64,000 nucleotides of DNA from Deltaproteobacteria bacterium (GTDB lineage: Bacteria > Desulfobacterota > Binatia > Binatales > Binataceae), in assembly GCA_021780755.1 (NCBI GenBank), contig JAJXYF010000034.1, forward strand, positions 1-64,000, given 5' to 3'. The position numbers and the translations under genes were made by a program. Every line of letters begins with the position of its first letter. Within the stretch, counting starts at the first letter, position 1. Below, piece by piece: positions 8,196 to 17,224 of the stretch. The notes under the pieces were generated by a model that searched no databases, was not told the DNA's origin, and saw only the letters and a list, made by a program, of their open reading frames with translations.

Positions 8196-10565
8196 ATGGA
8201 ACCATCGCGTTATTTCGTCCGGCGCACCGGCGGACTCCCGGTTGAGGCCTCAATCGAAACCGAAGCTTCGCCGATCTTCCTTGACGAAGGGGCTCCGCTG
8301 GTCGATTTCGCCGCTTACTGGCGAATAATCCGCAAACATTTCCGGCTGGTGATCGCCGTACTGGTAGGCGTCGTCACGCTGACGATGGTCAAGGTGATGA
8401 GCGAGACGCCGCTTTACGAGGCCGCCACCACCGTCATGATCGAACCGTCGGCGCAGGGCGGCGGTACCGACACGCTCGAGAACCTGGTGCAGATCGAGGC
8501 GGCGGCGAATAACTCGGATCAGTACTACAAGACGCAGTGCGCAATTCTGCAGAGCCGCGCGATCGCGGCCGGCGTAATCAAGACGCTGGGCCTCGAACAT
8601 AATCCGGTCTTCGCCGGGACGCCCGTGAAGACTGGTCTCTTTACGAAGCTGGAAAAGAAGATTACCGGCGCCTGGCATAAGCGGGACACCCGCCGCCGTT
8701 CGGTCTTGCTGCCGTCAGGGTTTCAGGATGACAGGGGCGTGGATCCCGGCCTGGTGCATGAGTACCTCGCGGGGCTCAAGGTGACCCCCGAGGTTGACAC
8801 CAACCTGGTCACGATCACGATCACTTCGCCCGATCCGGCCCTGGCTGCGCAAATCGCCAATGCGCACGTCAAGGAATACGAGCAGCAGCAACGCGACATC
8901 CACACTGGGCAGAACGAGGAAGCGCTGCGCTACCTGCGTGACAAATTGCTCGGCGTCAAGGACGATCTCGTGAAGTCCGAAGGCGCCTTGAACGAGTATC
9001 GAACCAAAAACCACATCATACCCGGTCTGATATCGCTCGATGGCAAGGATGCGATCGTCCTCGATCGGCTCGCCGACCTGCAGAAGGATGCGACCCAGGC
9101 GCAGGTCGCGCGGATCGGTCTGGAAGCCCAGTATTCGCTGATCAAGAAGCACCAATACAGTTCGCTCCCGTCGGTCATGGATGACGTAACGATCCAGGAG
9201 ATGAACAAGACGCTCGACGGGCTGTATTCGCAGCGGGCCGCGCTCGCGAGTCAGTTCAAAGCGAGCTATCCGCCGCTGGCAAAACTCGACGCCCAGATTG
9301 GCGAAACGCAAGCGCGAATCGCGGTAATGACCAATCAGAAAGTGAATGCTTTGGAGACGGAATACGAGGAGGCGAAGGATAAGGAGAATAAGCTCGACGA
9401 CGAAATGAACCAGCAGAAGCAGGCCACGCTTGATCTGAACAGTTCGGCCGCTCAGTATGCGATGCTCCAGCGCGAAGTCGATACCAACCGCGAACTCTAC
9501 AACGCGATCCTCACGCGCGAGAAGGACGTTGAGATGTCGGGCTCGGTCGAGTCCAAGAACGTCTCCGTGATCAACTCCGCGGAAGTTCCGGGCGTGCCGA
9601 CCAGCCCGAAAAAACTGCTCGCCCTGATGCTCTCCTCGTTTGGCGGCCTCGGCCTGGGTCTCGGTCTCGCGTTCGTGGTCGAGATGACGGACAACACGCT
9701 CAAGAATCCGGAAGAGGCCGAAAACTACCTGAAGCTGCCTAATCTCGGAGTGGTGCCGGAGTTCTCCTCGGTCAACGGCAAGTCGGCGTACGCGCCGCGC
9801 GAGTTGATGAATGCGGGTGGAGGCGGGACGCGGCCTTCGACCGTACTGCCGCCGGGCCGCGAGCTGGTCACCACCCATGGATCGTATTCGCGGGTCGGTG
9901 AGGCGTATCGAAATCTCCGTACGGCGCTGCTGCTTTCGCGCGCCGGCGGCCCGCCCAAGGTCACCCTGATCACGAGCGCGATGAGCCGTGAAGGGAAGAC
10001 GGTCACGGCGGTCAATATCTCAGTGATGCTCGCGCAACTGGGCGGCCACGTGCTGTTGATCGACGCCGATCTGCGCCGCGCCCGCTGCCATCGCGTGCTG
10101 GCCGTTGACAATCATCTGGGGCTGACCGAAGTGCTCACCGGCTCGCGCGATATGCATGAGATGATTCGGGCGACCGAAATCGAGAATCTGTACTTTCTCG
10201 GGGCCGGCTCGGTGCCGCCCAATCCCACTGAATTGCTCAACTCGCCCAAGATGGCTGAGGTGATGGCGCTGCTGCGCGAGCACTACGAGTACATCGTAAT
10301 CGATTCGGCGCCCGTGCTGCCGGTCAGCGATTCGATGGTGCTCTCGAAACTGACCGACGGCGTGGTGCTGGTCGCCAACGGTTCGGCGACCCCGCGCCAG
10401 CAGGTCAAGAACGCCTGCGCACGACTCGAATATGCGCGCGCGAAAATTCTTGGCCTGGTGCTCAACAAGGTCAAGATTCACAGTCCCGACTATCACTACT
10501 ACTATCATCAGGATTATTACTCCTTTGACGGTGACCATCCGCGCGACGATGAAGAGCCGGTCTGA
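8196..10565 (+). CDS. Polysaccharide co-polymerase with tyrosine autokinase domain (Wzc-like)
   Basis: A 789-residue inner-membrane protein joining a Wzz chain-length domain to a bacterial tyrosine kinase. The Wzz part begins near residue 30, with a first transmembrane helix (RLVIAVLVGVVTLTMV), a long periplasmic coiled-coil region and a second helix near 480 (LGLGLGLAFVVEM). The cytoplasmic kinase has Walker A (AMSREGKT), A' (VLLIDADLRR) and B (YIVIDSAPV). The C-terminal tail is the tyrosine cluster (DYHYYYHQDYYSF) that is autophosphorylated. The Walker A carries SR where PG is common, but the P-loop is intact. The kinase cycle controls polymer length and export through the OPX channel encoded just upstream. 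The ATG at 8196 was chosen over upstream TTG codons. Confidence 0.93.
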   Translation: MEPSRYFVRRTGGLPVEASIETEASPIFLDEGAPLVDFAAYWRIIRKHFRLVIAVLVGVVTLTMVKVMSETPLYEAATTVMIEPSAQGGGTDTLENLVQIEAAANNSDQYYKTQCAILQSRAIAAGVIKTLGLEHNPVFAGTPVKTGLFTKLEKKITGAWHKRDTRRRSVLLPSGFQDDRGVDPGLVHEYLAGLKVTPEVDTNLVTITITSPDPALAAQIANAHVKEYEQQQRDIHTGQNEEALRYLRDKLLGVKDDLVKSEGALNEYRTKNHIIPGLISLDGKDAIVLDRLADLQKDATQAQVARIGLEAQYSLIKKHQYSSLPSVMDDVTIQEMNKTLDGLYSQRAALASQFKASYPPLAKLDAQIGETQARIAVMTNQKVNALETEYEEAKDKENKLDDEMNQQKQATLDLNSSAAQYAMLQREVDTNRELYNAILTREKDVEMSGSVESKNVSVINSAEVPGVPTSPKKLLALMLSSFGGLGLGLGLAFVVEMTDNTLKNPEEAENYLKLPNLGVVPEFSSVNGKSAYAPRELMNAGGGGTRPSTVLPPGRELVTTHGSYSRVGEAYRNLRTALLLSRAGGPPKVTLITSAMSREGKTVTAVNISVMLAQLGGHVLLIDADLRRARCHRVLAVDNHLGLTEVLTGSRDMHEMIRATEIENLYFLGAGSVPPNPTELLNSPKMAEVMALLREHYEYIVIDSAPVLPVSDSMVLSKLTDGVVLVANGSATPRQQVKNACARLEYARAKILGLVLNKVKIHSPDYHYYYHQDYYSFDGDHPRDDEEPV

Positions 10566-10615
10566 GCCGGGCGGGGCGTCGCGTATCCAAAGAAGCGGCC
10601 GCGCCGGGCGCTGAA

Positions 10616-13504
10616 ATGCGGATGCTCGCCCGCTTGATGAGTGGCGGACTGAAACGGCTCGACAATGCGATCATCGCCGGGCTGGGGCTGCTGCTCGCGT
10701 TCGCGCCGCTGGCCTTTGGCGCGGTCCATCAATGGGCTTACACGCTGCTGGAAACGGCAGCGTACGCGCTGCTGATCCTGTGGATGGTGCGGATTCGCGC
10801 CGAAGGAGCGAAGCCGGCGCGAACCGCGATCCCGCGCGCCGACTTGATCGCGATTGCGCAGCCGGCAGCGCTCTTCGCCATGCTGCTCGGGTTCCAGTTG
10901 GTGCCGCTTCCGCCCCCGCTGATGCGGGTGATATCGCCCGCCACCTATCGCCTCTACAGTGAGAGTTTTCCGGGCTGGCCCAAGACCGCGCCCTACGAAG
11001 TACTGCGGGCCGCATGGACCGCAAATCCGCCTGCGAGCGGTCCCGGCGTTGAAATCGCACTGCCTCCGGTGGGCGGACAGAAGCAGGCGCGCACGCAGGC
11101 GGCCGCACCACCGTCGGCGGCTCCAAGCCCGGCCGCGATACCCGAGCGTTCGTCGCCGGCGACGCTGGGAAATCTGGGCGATCTGCGCTGGCGTTCGATC
11201 GCGATTGCACCGTCGGTCACCTGGGCGGGCCTGATCGAGGTGCTCGCCTGCGGTGCGGTATTCTTCCTCGTGCTCACCTGTCCATTCGGATTCGTCGGCG
11301 CCGAGCGCGAGGCCGACGCCCGCTTTATGCGCCTGCTGGTGCTTATCCTGCTCGCCGTGGGCGGCACCGTCGCACTGATTGGCTTGGTCGAGAAAGCGAT
11401 GTGGAACGGGCGCATCCTGTGGTTTTTCGTGCCACAGGACTGGAGTGGCCCGAGTCTCGAAAATGTTCGCGCCAGCGGCCCGTTCGTCAACCCGGACCAT
11501 TTCGCGAACTTCCTCGCGATGATCCTGCCGCTTGCGGTGGTCGGTGCGATCTTTCCAACCACCTTGAGTCATCGCCAGCAGCATGGGGCGGATCTGCGGT
11601 TGCCCAGTGCGGTGGCGGCGTTCCTGATGGCGGCGGGAATCCTGCTCAGCCTTTCGCGCGGCGCCTGGATCGCTTCAATAGTAGGCGTGTGCCTGGGGCT
11701 CGCGATGAGCTTCAAGCATGCGCGCGAACGGGCTCCCCGGCCATTGCGCGGGCTGAGCGCCCGGTCGATTCCATTCGCGCTGGCGGGTTTCGTGATTTTC
11801 ACGCTGGTGCTGCTGTTTCTGATCGGCCCAAGCGGGCGCAGCGCGGCCGGCACGCGGGTCGGCGCGACCATCGCACAGGGCGATAGTTTGGGCCTCAAGC
11901 CCACCGCGTGGCGCGATTCATTGCGCATGATCCGGGATTTTCCGATCTTCGGGGTGGGCCTGGGATGCTGGCCTGAGCTATTTCCGCATTACCAGCGCGC
12001 GCCGTGGATGTCTTTCTATTTCCGGCAGCCGGAAAATGACTATATCCAGTTGGCCGCTGAAACCGGGCTCGCGGGAGTGGCGCTGGCGTTCTGGTTCGGT
12101 GCGGTCGTGTGGCGTAAATGCCGTGCGGCGGCGGCGCGCCTGAGTGTGCGGCGATGGCCGCTATTTGCCGCCCTCGGGGCGGGGATCGCTGGGGGGCTGG
12201 TGCATGAAATTTTTGATTTCAGCCTGCACACTCCCGCCAACGCGTTGCTCTTCTGCGTGCTCCTCGCGATACTCCTGCGGCTTGCGCTGACTCATCGGGC
12301 GGACCGGCCAGCCCTGGGGCTCCGCAGCGTCACGACGCTCAGCAAGTACACCTACTGGAAGGCGGCACTGGTCGCGGCCGGTGCCGTCGTGATGATTGTT
12401 GCGGCGCAAATCCAGCGCGAGGCCGCCTATCCGTATGACATTGGATCGCCCAGGACCTTCGCTCAGGCCGAAGCCGCGGCGGTCGGTCATCCGGCCGATT
12501 CCGGGGTGCATCTGGCGCTGGCCGCGTTGATGCCGCCGGGGGCGCCCGCCGCCCTGCGCACCCAGGAGTTGCACGCCGCGGTGTGGCTCAATCCCAACGA
12601 TCCACTGGCGCGCGACGTCTATGCACGGAGCCTTTTTCTCGTGGGTAAGGTGCGCGATGGACTCGCGCAGGTCACGCTTTCCGTCTTCCACGCGCCTGAC
12701 ATAGACAGTCATTTTTATTTACAGCCGCGCTCGATCTCGTGGCTCTTGCCGGCCGAGCAGGGCGCGATTTACGAGGGCTTCGCGCAGGCGATCGCCGCTG
12801 GCTACCAGGGCTCCGCACGGGGCCTCGCCCAGTTCTATCGGGAACTCGGGCGCTATACGGAGGCGGCCGAGGTCTCGGCCAAGGCGGCCGCCGCCGAGGG
12901 CAACGATAGCGCACGGCTCGAGTATCTGCTGGCCTCGGGCCAGGATTACGCGATGGCGGGGAACCCGCGGGAAGCAGAGCGAAAACTGCGCGCCGCGATC
13001 GCGATGGATCCAACCGATGCGCGGCCGTATTGCGCGCTGATGGTCTCGGTACTCGGGCCCGAGCACGATATCAAGGGCGCGAAAGCCCTGGCCCAGGAAG
13101 CCTTTGCCAACGGCGCCGAACCGGTTCCAATCGAGCAGGCGCTGGCCGATGCCGCGCGCACCGCGGGTGACCTCGATACCGCCGAAGTCGCACTGACCCA
13201 GGAGACCAGGGATGATCCGACCCTCGAGTCCACGATGAGGCTCGGCGATTTCTATAGCGAGACCGGAAAGTACGACCGGGCGACGATCGTCTTTCAACAC
13301 GCCACCGAGATCGATCCCGGTTCCGCGCGCGCCTACTTCAGCCTCGGTCGGGCCGAAGAAGCGGCCTTCGACTTTGCGGGCGCCAGCCGCGACTATGCGC
13401 GCGCACGCCAGCTCGCGCCCGACGATAAAGCGATCCAAAGCGCGTACCTGGATCTCCAGCAGCGTTCGGCGAAATTTCACGGCCAGTCATCATCCGACAA
13501 ATGA
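10616..13504 (+). CDS. O-antigen ligase/polymerase (Wzy_C) fused to TPR domain
   Basis: A 962-residue inner-membrane protein. Residues about 15-560 hold some 12 hydrophobic helices. A large Ala/Pro-rich periplasmic stretch (about 125-190) and the family motif GPFVNPDHFANFLAMILPL mark the O-antigen ligase/polymerase (Wzy/WaaL) superfamily. After the last helix (near 600) come TPR-like helical pairs up to the C-terminus (for example YTEAAEVSAKAAAAEGN and YDRATIVFQHATEIDPGSARAYFSLG). It probably polymerises or ligates the lipid-linked polysaccharide, with the TPR domain serving as a protein docking site. It follows the autokinase gene by 50 bases. A second, unfused family member lies at 17225. 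Confidence 0.88.
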   Translation: MRMLARLMSGGLKRLDNAIIAGLGLLLAFAPLAFGAVHQWAYTLLETAAYALLILWMVRIRAEGAKPARTAIPRADLIAIAQPAALFAMLLGFQLVPLPPPLMRVISPATYRLYSESFPGWPKTAPYEVLRAAWTANPPASGPGVEIALPPVGGQKQARTQAAAPPSAAPSPAAIPERSSPATLGNLGDLRWRSIAIAPSVTWAGLIEVLACGAVFFLVLTCPFGFVGAEREADARFMRLLVLILLAVGGTVALIGLVEKAMWNGRILWFFVPQDWSGPSLENVRASGPFVNPDHFANFLAMILPLAVVGAIFPTTLSHRQQHGADLRLPSAVAAFLMAAGILLSLSRGAWIASIVGVCLGLAMSFKHARERAPRPLRGLSARSIPFALAGFVIFTLVLLFLIGPSGRSAAGTRVGATIAQGDSLGLKPTAWRDSLRMIRDFPIFGVGLGCWPELFPHYQRAPWMSFYFRQPENDYIQLAAETGLAGVALAFWFGAVVWRKCRAAAARLSVRRWPLFAALGAGIAGGLVHEIFDFSLHTPANALLFCVLLAILLRLALTHRADRPALGLRSVTTLSKYTYWKAALVAAGAVVMIVAAQIQREAAYPYDIGSPRTFAQAEAAAVGHPADSGVHLALAALMPPGAPAALRTQELHAAVWLNPNDPLARDVYARSLFLVGKVRDGLAQVTLSVFHAPDIDSHFYLQPRSISWLLPAEQGAIYEGFAQAIAAGYQGSARGLAQFYRELGRYTEAAEVSAKAAAAEGNDSARLEYLLASGQDYAMAGNPREAERKLRAAIAMDPTDARPYCALMVSVLGPEHDIKGAKALAQEAFANGAEPVPIEQALADAARTAGDLDTAEVALTQETRDDPTLESTMRLGDFYSETGKYDRATIVFQHATEIDPGSARAYFSLGRAEEAAFDFAGASRDYARARQLAPDDKAIQSAYLDLQQRSAKFHGQSSSDK

Positions 13505-13628
13505 GACGAGCAAGAGCAGCCGGGAAGGGGTGCGGGCTCATCGGCAAGCCTCGGGGCGTACTCGTCGGTGGAACCGCGGTAAGTCCGGTTGACGGCGCCG
13601 GTCTAGCGGTGCGCGGACTCCGCGCCGC

Positions 13629-14855
13629 GTGAAGATCCTGTTCCTCAATCCCGCCGGACTGATCGGCGGGGCGGAGCGTGCCCTGCTCGACGTTATCGCG
13701 AGCCTCCGCACGGCACGCCCGGATTGGCCGCTGACGCTGATCGCGGCGGCGTCGGGCGACCTGATCGAAGAAGTCCGCGCGCTCGGCGCCGACGTCTCGG
13801 TCGTTGAGTTTCCGCGTTCGTTGGCGGTGGTGGGCGACGCCGGTCTCGGCGGTCCGCAGGCCAGCTATCGACGGTCGCTCGGCCTGGCGGGACGACTGTC
13901 GGCAGCGGCGCCGGCGGTCATTCTTTATCGACGCCGGCTGCGGCGGGCGATTGCCGGCGCGGCGCCCGACCTCGTGCATACCAACGGTTTCAAAATGCAC
14001 GTGCTGGGTGCCTGGGAGTCGCCGCGCAATGTTCCGGTGCTTTGGCATATTCACGACTTCGTGCGCATGCGTCCGATGATGTCGCGACTGTTACGCACGC
14101 ACGCGCGGCGTTGCGCGGCGATCGTGGCCAATTCCCACAGCGTGGCCGACGACGTGCGCTCGGTGGTGGGCCGCCGGCCGCCGATCTTCACGGTTTACAA
14201 CGCGATCGATCTCGCGCGCTTCGCGCCCGGCGGCCCGCTGCTCGACCTCGACCGCCTCGCCGGGATGCCGCCCCTGGGGGGGAACGGTGTGCGCGTTGGA
14301 ATTGTGGCTACGATGGCGCGGTGGAAGGGGCACGAGACCTTTCTGCGCGCACTCGCGATGCTGCCCGCCTCGGCGCCGATACGCGCCTACGTGATCGGAG
14401 GGCCGCGCTACGAGACCGCCGGCAGCCAATACACGATCGCGGAACTACGCGCGCTGGCCGTTCAGTTGGGAGTGGCCGATCGGGTGGGATTCACCGGCTT
14501 CGTCAACGCCGCCGCCCCGGCGATGCGCGCCCTCGACGTCGTAGTTCACGCAAGCACGCAACCGGAACCGTTCGGTCTGGTGATCGCCGAGGCGATGGCC
14601 TGCGGTCGCGCGGTAATCGCGAGCGGGGCCGGCGGGGCGGCCGAAATCATCGAGGACGGAGTCGATGCGCTCGCCCATCGGCCAGGCGATGCGGCGGCGC
14701 TCGCGCGTCTGATCGCACTATTGGCGGGAGACGCCGCACTGCGCCGGCGGCTGGGCCAGGCCGCGGTGCTCGCGAGCGCTCGCCGGTTCGCCCGGGCGCG
14801 GTTGGCGGCTGACCTGGCGCCGATTTATTGCGCCATCACGCGGCCCGCCGCCTGA
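13629..14855 (+). CDS. GT4-family glycosyltransferase
   Basis: A 408-residue GT-B glycosyltransferase that transfers a sugar from a nucleotide donor to the growing lipid-linked glycan at the inner face of the membrane. The N-terminal acceptor domain starts MKILFLNPAGLIGGAERALLD with the glycine-rich loop. The C-terminal donor domain shows GIVATMARWKGHETFLRAL and the EX7E motif EPFGLVIAE, typical of retaining GT4 enzymes. It starts with GTG at 13629 and ends five bases before the next glycosyltransferase. The sugar specificity cannot be read from sequence. Confidence 0.88.
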   Translation: MKILFLNPAGLIGGAERALLDVIASLRTARPDWPLTLIAAASGDLIEEVRALGADVSVVEFPRSLAVVGDAGLGGPQASYRRSLGLAGRLSAAAPAVILYRRRLRRAIAGAAPDLVHTNGFKMHVLGAWESPRNVPVLWHIHDFVRMRPMMSRLLRTHARRCAAIVANSHSVADDVRSVVGRRPPIFTVYNAIDLARFAPGGPLLDLDRLAGMPPLGGNGVRVGIVATMARWKGHETFLRALAMLPASAPIRAYVIGGPRYETAGSQYTIAELRALAVQLGVADRVGFTGFVNAAAPAMRALDVVVHASTQPEPFGLVIAEAMACGRAVIASGAGGAAEIIEDGVDALAHRPGDAAALARLIALLAGDAALRRRLGQAAVLASARRFARARLAADLAPIYCAITRPAA

Positions 14856-14860
14856 GCGCG

Positions 14861-15967
14861 ATGCGCCTGCTGCACGTGCATAGCGGAAATCTCTATGGCG
14901 GGGTCGAAACGATGATGTTGACGCTGGCCCGCGAACGCACCGGCGCGCCTTCGATCGCGCCCGAATTTGCGCTCGCGTTCGACGGCCGGCTCGCATCCGA
15001 ATTGCGCGCGACCGGAGTCCCGGTGCATCTGCTGGGCGCCGTCCGTGCGCGCAATCCGCTGAGCGTGCTGCGCGTCCGCCGGCGCCTCGCGAGGGTACTC
15101 GCGGCCGGACAGTACGGTGCGGTTGCCTGCCACATGCCGTGGGCCCACGCGATCTTCGCGCCGGTGGTACGGCGGGCCGGTCTCCCAAGTATCTTCTGGA
15201 TGCACGGCGACGCTATCGGCCGTCATTGGGTCGAACGCTGGGCGGCGCGAACCGTCCCCGACCTTGCCATCTGCAACAGCCGCTTTACCGCCGCGATGGC
15301 ACCGGTGCTGTTCCCGGATGCCCCCTCCGCCGTGCTCTACTGTCCCGTAGCAATTCCCGCCTCACGCCAGAGCGCCGCCGATCGGCTGGCGATGCGCGAT
15401 GAAACGGGCACCGCGCGCGACACGGTGGTGATCGTGCAAGTCTGCCGCATGGAGGCGCTCAAGGGCCACGCGCTACTGCTCCGCGCGCTCGCGTCGCAGC
15501 GCGATCGGAATTGGCTTTGCTGGCAGGTGGGCGACGCGCAGCGGCCCAATGAGGTCGCTTACCTGGACGGGTTGAAGAGTCTGGCCGCCGAACTCGGGAT
15601 CGGCGAACGCGTAAAATTCCTCGGTCATCGCTCCGACGTCGCCCGCGTGCTTGAGGCGTCAGACATCTATTGCCAGCCCAACACCGCACCCGACGCGTTC
15701 GGCATCAGCTACATTGAAGCGCTCGGCGCGCGCCTCCCGGTAGTGGCCACCGCACTCGGCGGCGCGCTCGAGATCGTTGACGAGACCTGCGGCGTCCTGG
15801 TGCCGCCCAACGATGTCGATGCGCTCGCGGCGGCACTCGCGCGGCTTATCGATGACGCCGGCGCGCGACGCCGCCTCGGTGCGGCCGGGCCCGCCCGCGC
15901 GGCTGCACTGTGCGATCCCGCCGCTATCTTGCGGCAGATGGAGACGCTGCTCGGTGTTTTCAATTAG
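14861..15967 (+). CDS. GT4-family glycosyltransferase
   Basis: A 368-residue GT-B enzyme. The N-terminus reads MRLLHVHSGNLYGGVETMML. The donor domain contains VCRMEALKGHALLLRAL, and the catalytic-loop region is DAFGISYIE, where the first residue of the usual EX7E pair is Asp instead of Glu. The rest of the fold is intact (ALGARLPVVATALGGALEIV). It sits five bases downstream of the previous glycosyltransferase and is surely co-transcribed. The ATG at 14861 was chosen because it avoids overlap and gives the conserved first strand. Confidence 0.87.
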   Translation: MRLLHVHSGNLYGGVETMMLTLARERTGAPSIAPEFALAFDGRLASELRATGVPVHLLGAVRARNPLSVLRVRRRLARVLAAGQYGAVACHMPWAHAIFAPVVRRAGLPSIFWMHGDAIGRHWVERWAARTVPDLAICNSRFTAAMAPVLFPDAPSAVLYCPVAIPASRQSAADRLAMRDETGTARDTVVIVQVCRMEALKGHALLLRALASQRDRNWLCWQVGDAQRPNEVAYLDGLKSLAAELGIGERVKFLGHRSDVARVLEASDIYCQPNTAPDAFGISYIEALGARLPVVATALGGALEIVDETCGVLVPPNDVDALAAALARLIDDAGARRRLGAAGPARAAALCDPAAILRQMETLLGVFN

Positions 15968-16029
15968 TGCATGCTGCCGGACGACGAGGAGCGGAACTTC
16001 ATCATTGCCATTCTGCCTGACCCAAACCG

Positions 16030-17004
16030 ATGCGTGACCGCAGGCAAAACTCACCGCCGCGCGCCAGTGTCGTGATTCCGACCTTCAACGGTGCGGAACG
16101 GCTGCCGCGAGTGCTCGCCGCGCTGGCGGAACAAACCGCCGAGGACGGATCGTTCGAAGTAGTGGTGGTGGATAACGCATCGACCGACGCAACGGCCGCC
16201 GTCGCGCAACAGGATGCCTCAGTGCAGCGGCTGCGCGGCCGCGACGTCGAGGTCAGAGTCGTCGCCGAACCGCGCCACGGGACGACCCCCGCCCGAATTC
16301 GCGGTGTGCTCGAATCGAGTTCAGAGCTGGTCTGCTTTCTCGACGACGACAACATTCCGGAGCCCGAGTATGTCGCAACTGGATTGTTGGTCTTTGACGA
16401 TCCGTCGGTGGCGCTCGCGGTGTCGCGGGTATTACCCAGATGGGAGATCGCTCCGCCGCCGAGTATCATCAGGCGGCAACATCTATATGCCGTCAATGAT
16501 TACCTTGGGGATTCATTCGCGGACTGGGGCGCCGAGGGCACCATTGTTCCGACGATTACGGCTGGGATGTGGGTGCGTCGTCATGCGTTTTTGGAAGCGA
16601 TCCCGTGCGATCGAATCGACTTGTTGCTTGCCGGGCGGGTCGGACGGCAACTGTTTTGCGGCGAGGACATAGAGATCGGCCTGTTGATTGGAAAGGCTGG
16701 CTATCGGAGAGTATATGCACCCGCACTGAGAATCGCGCACGAGATCCCACGGCGGCGCCTCGAGACGGCGTACGTAGTTCGCTTGATAGAGGGTATCGTC
16801 CGCAGCGAACTGACCTTGCGTGAGAAATACGAGGGCGCGAGGTTCGGATTGCGCGATCGGATGAGCGCGTTGATGAATCTGTCGGTGGCGCTGTGCGGAA
16901 TTCCGTTCATGGCCTTATTCAAGCGCGATGCCCGGCGCGAAATCGCGTTCATTATGGCGGCCCGGCGCGCGCATTTCAGGGGTCCAATAAGGTCTGACGC
17001 ATGA
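16030..17004 (+). CDS. GT2-family glycosyltransferase
   Basis: A 324-residue GT-A enzyme with an inverting-family layout: ASVVIPTFNGAERLPRVLAAL at the start, VVVVDNASTD, and the metal-binding FLDDDNIPEP. A later CGEDIEIGLLIGKAGYR is the usual ED acceptor/base motif. The C-terminus carries a hydrophobic stretch (MNLSVALCGIPFMALF), suggesting membrane association. It is one of only two GT2 enzymes in the window beside many GT4 enzymes. About 220 bases without a gene separate it from the next reading frame, so an internal promoter is possible there. Confidence 0.87.
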   Translation: MRDRRQNSPPRASVVIPTFNGAERLPRVLAALAEQTAEDGSFEVVVVDNASTDATAAVAQQDASVQRLRGRDVEVRVVAEPRHGTTPARIRGVLESSSELVCFLDDDNIPEPEYVATGLLVFDDPSVALAVSRVLPRWEIAPPPSIIRRQHLYAVNDYLGDSFADWGAEGTIVPTITAGMWVRRHAFLEAIPCDRIDLLLAGRVGRQLFCGEDIEIGLLIGKAGYRRVYAPALRIAHEIPRRRLETAYVVRLIEGIVRSELTLREKYEGARFGLRDRMSALMNLSVALCGIPFMALFKRDARREIAFIMAARRAHFRGPIRSDA

Positions 17005-17224
17005 CCCGATTGCGCGATCAAATGCAGCCGGTTATCAAGTTGCGCTAGCTGGCCCGGCGCGCCGGACTACTGGGCGCACGAGAGTATAGGCTGTTTGGCT
17101 ATCGGCGAACGGCTTCTGCCGCAAAAATCGATGCGGTTCGGACTGGGCGTCGCATACAATATTTAAGCGGCCCGCGATCGCGGAGGCTGGGGATAGCGCG
17201 ATTGGATAAGGGCCGCAAAGCTCA

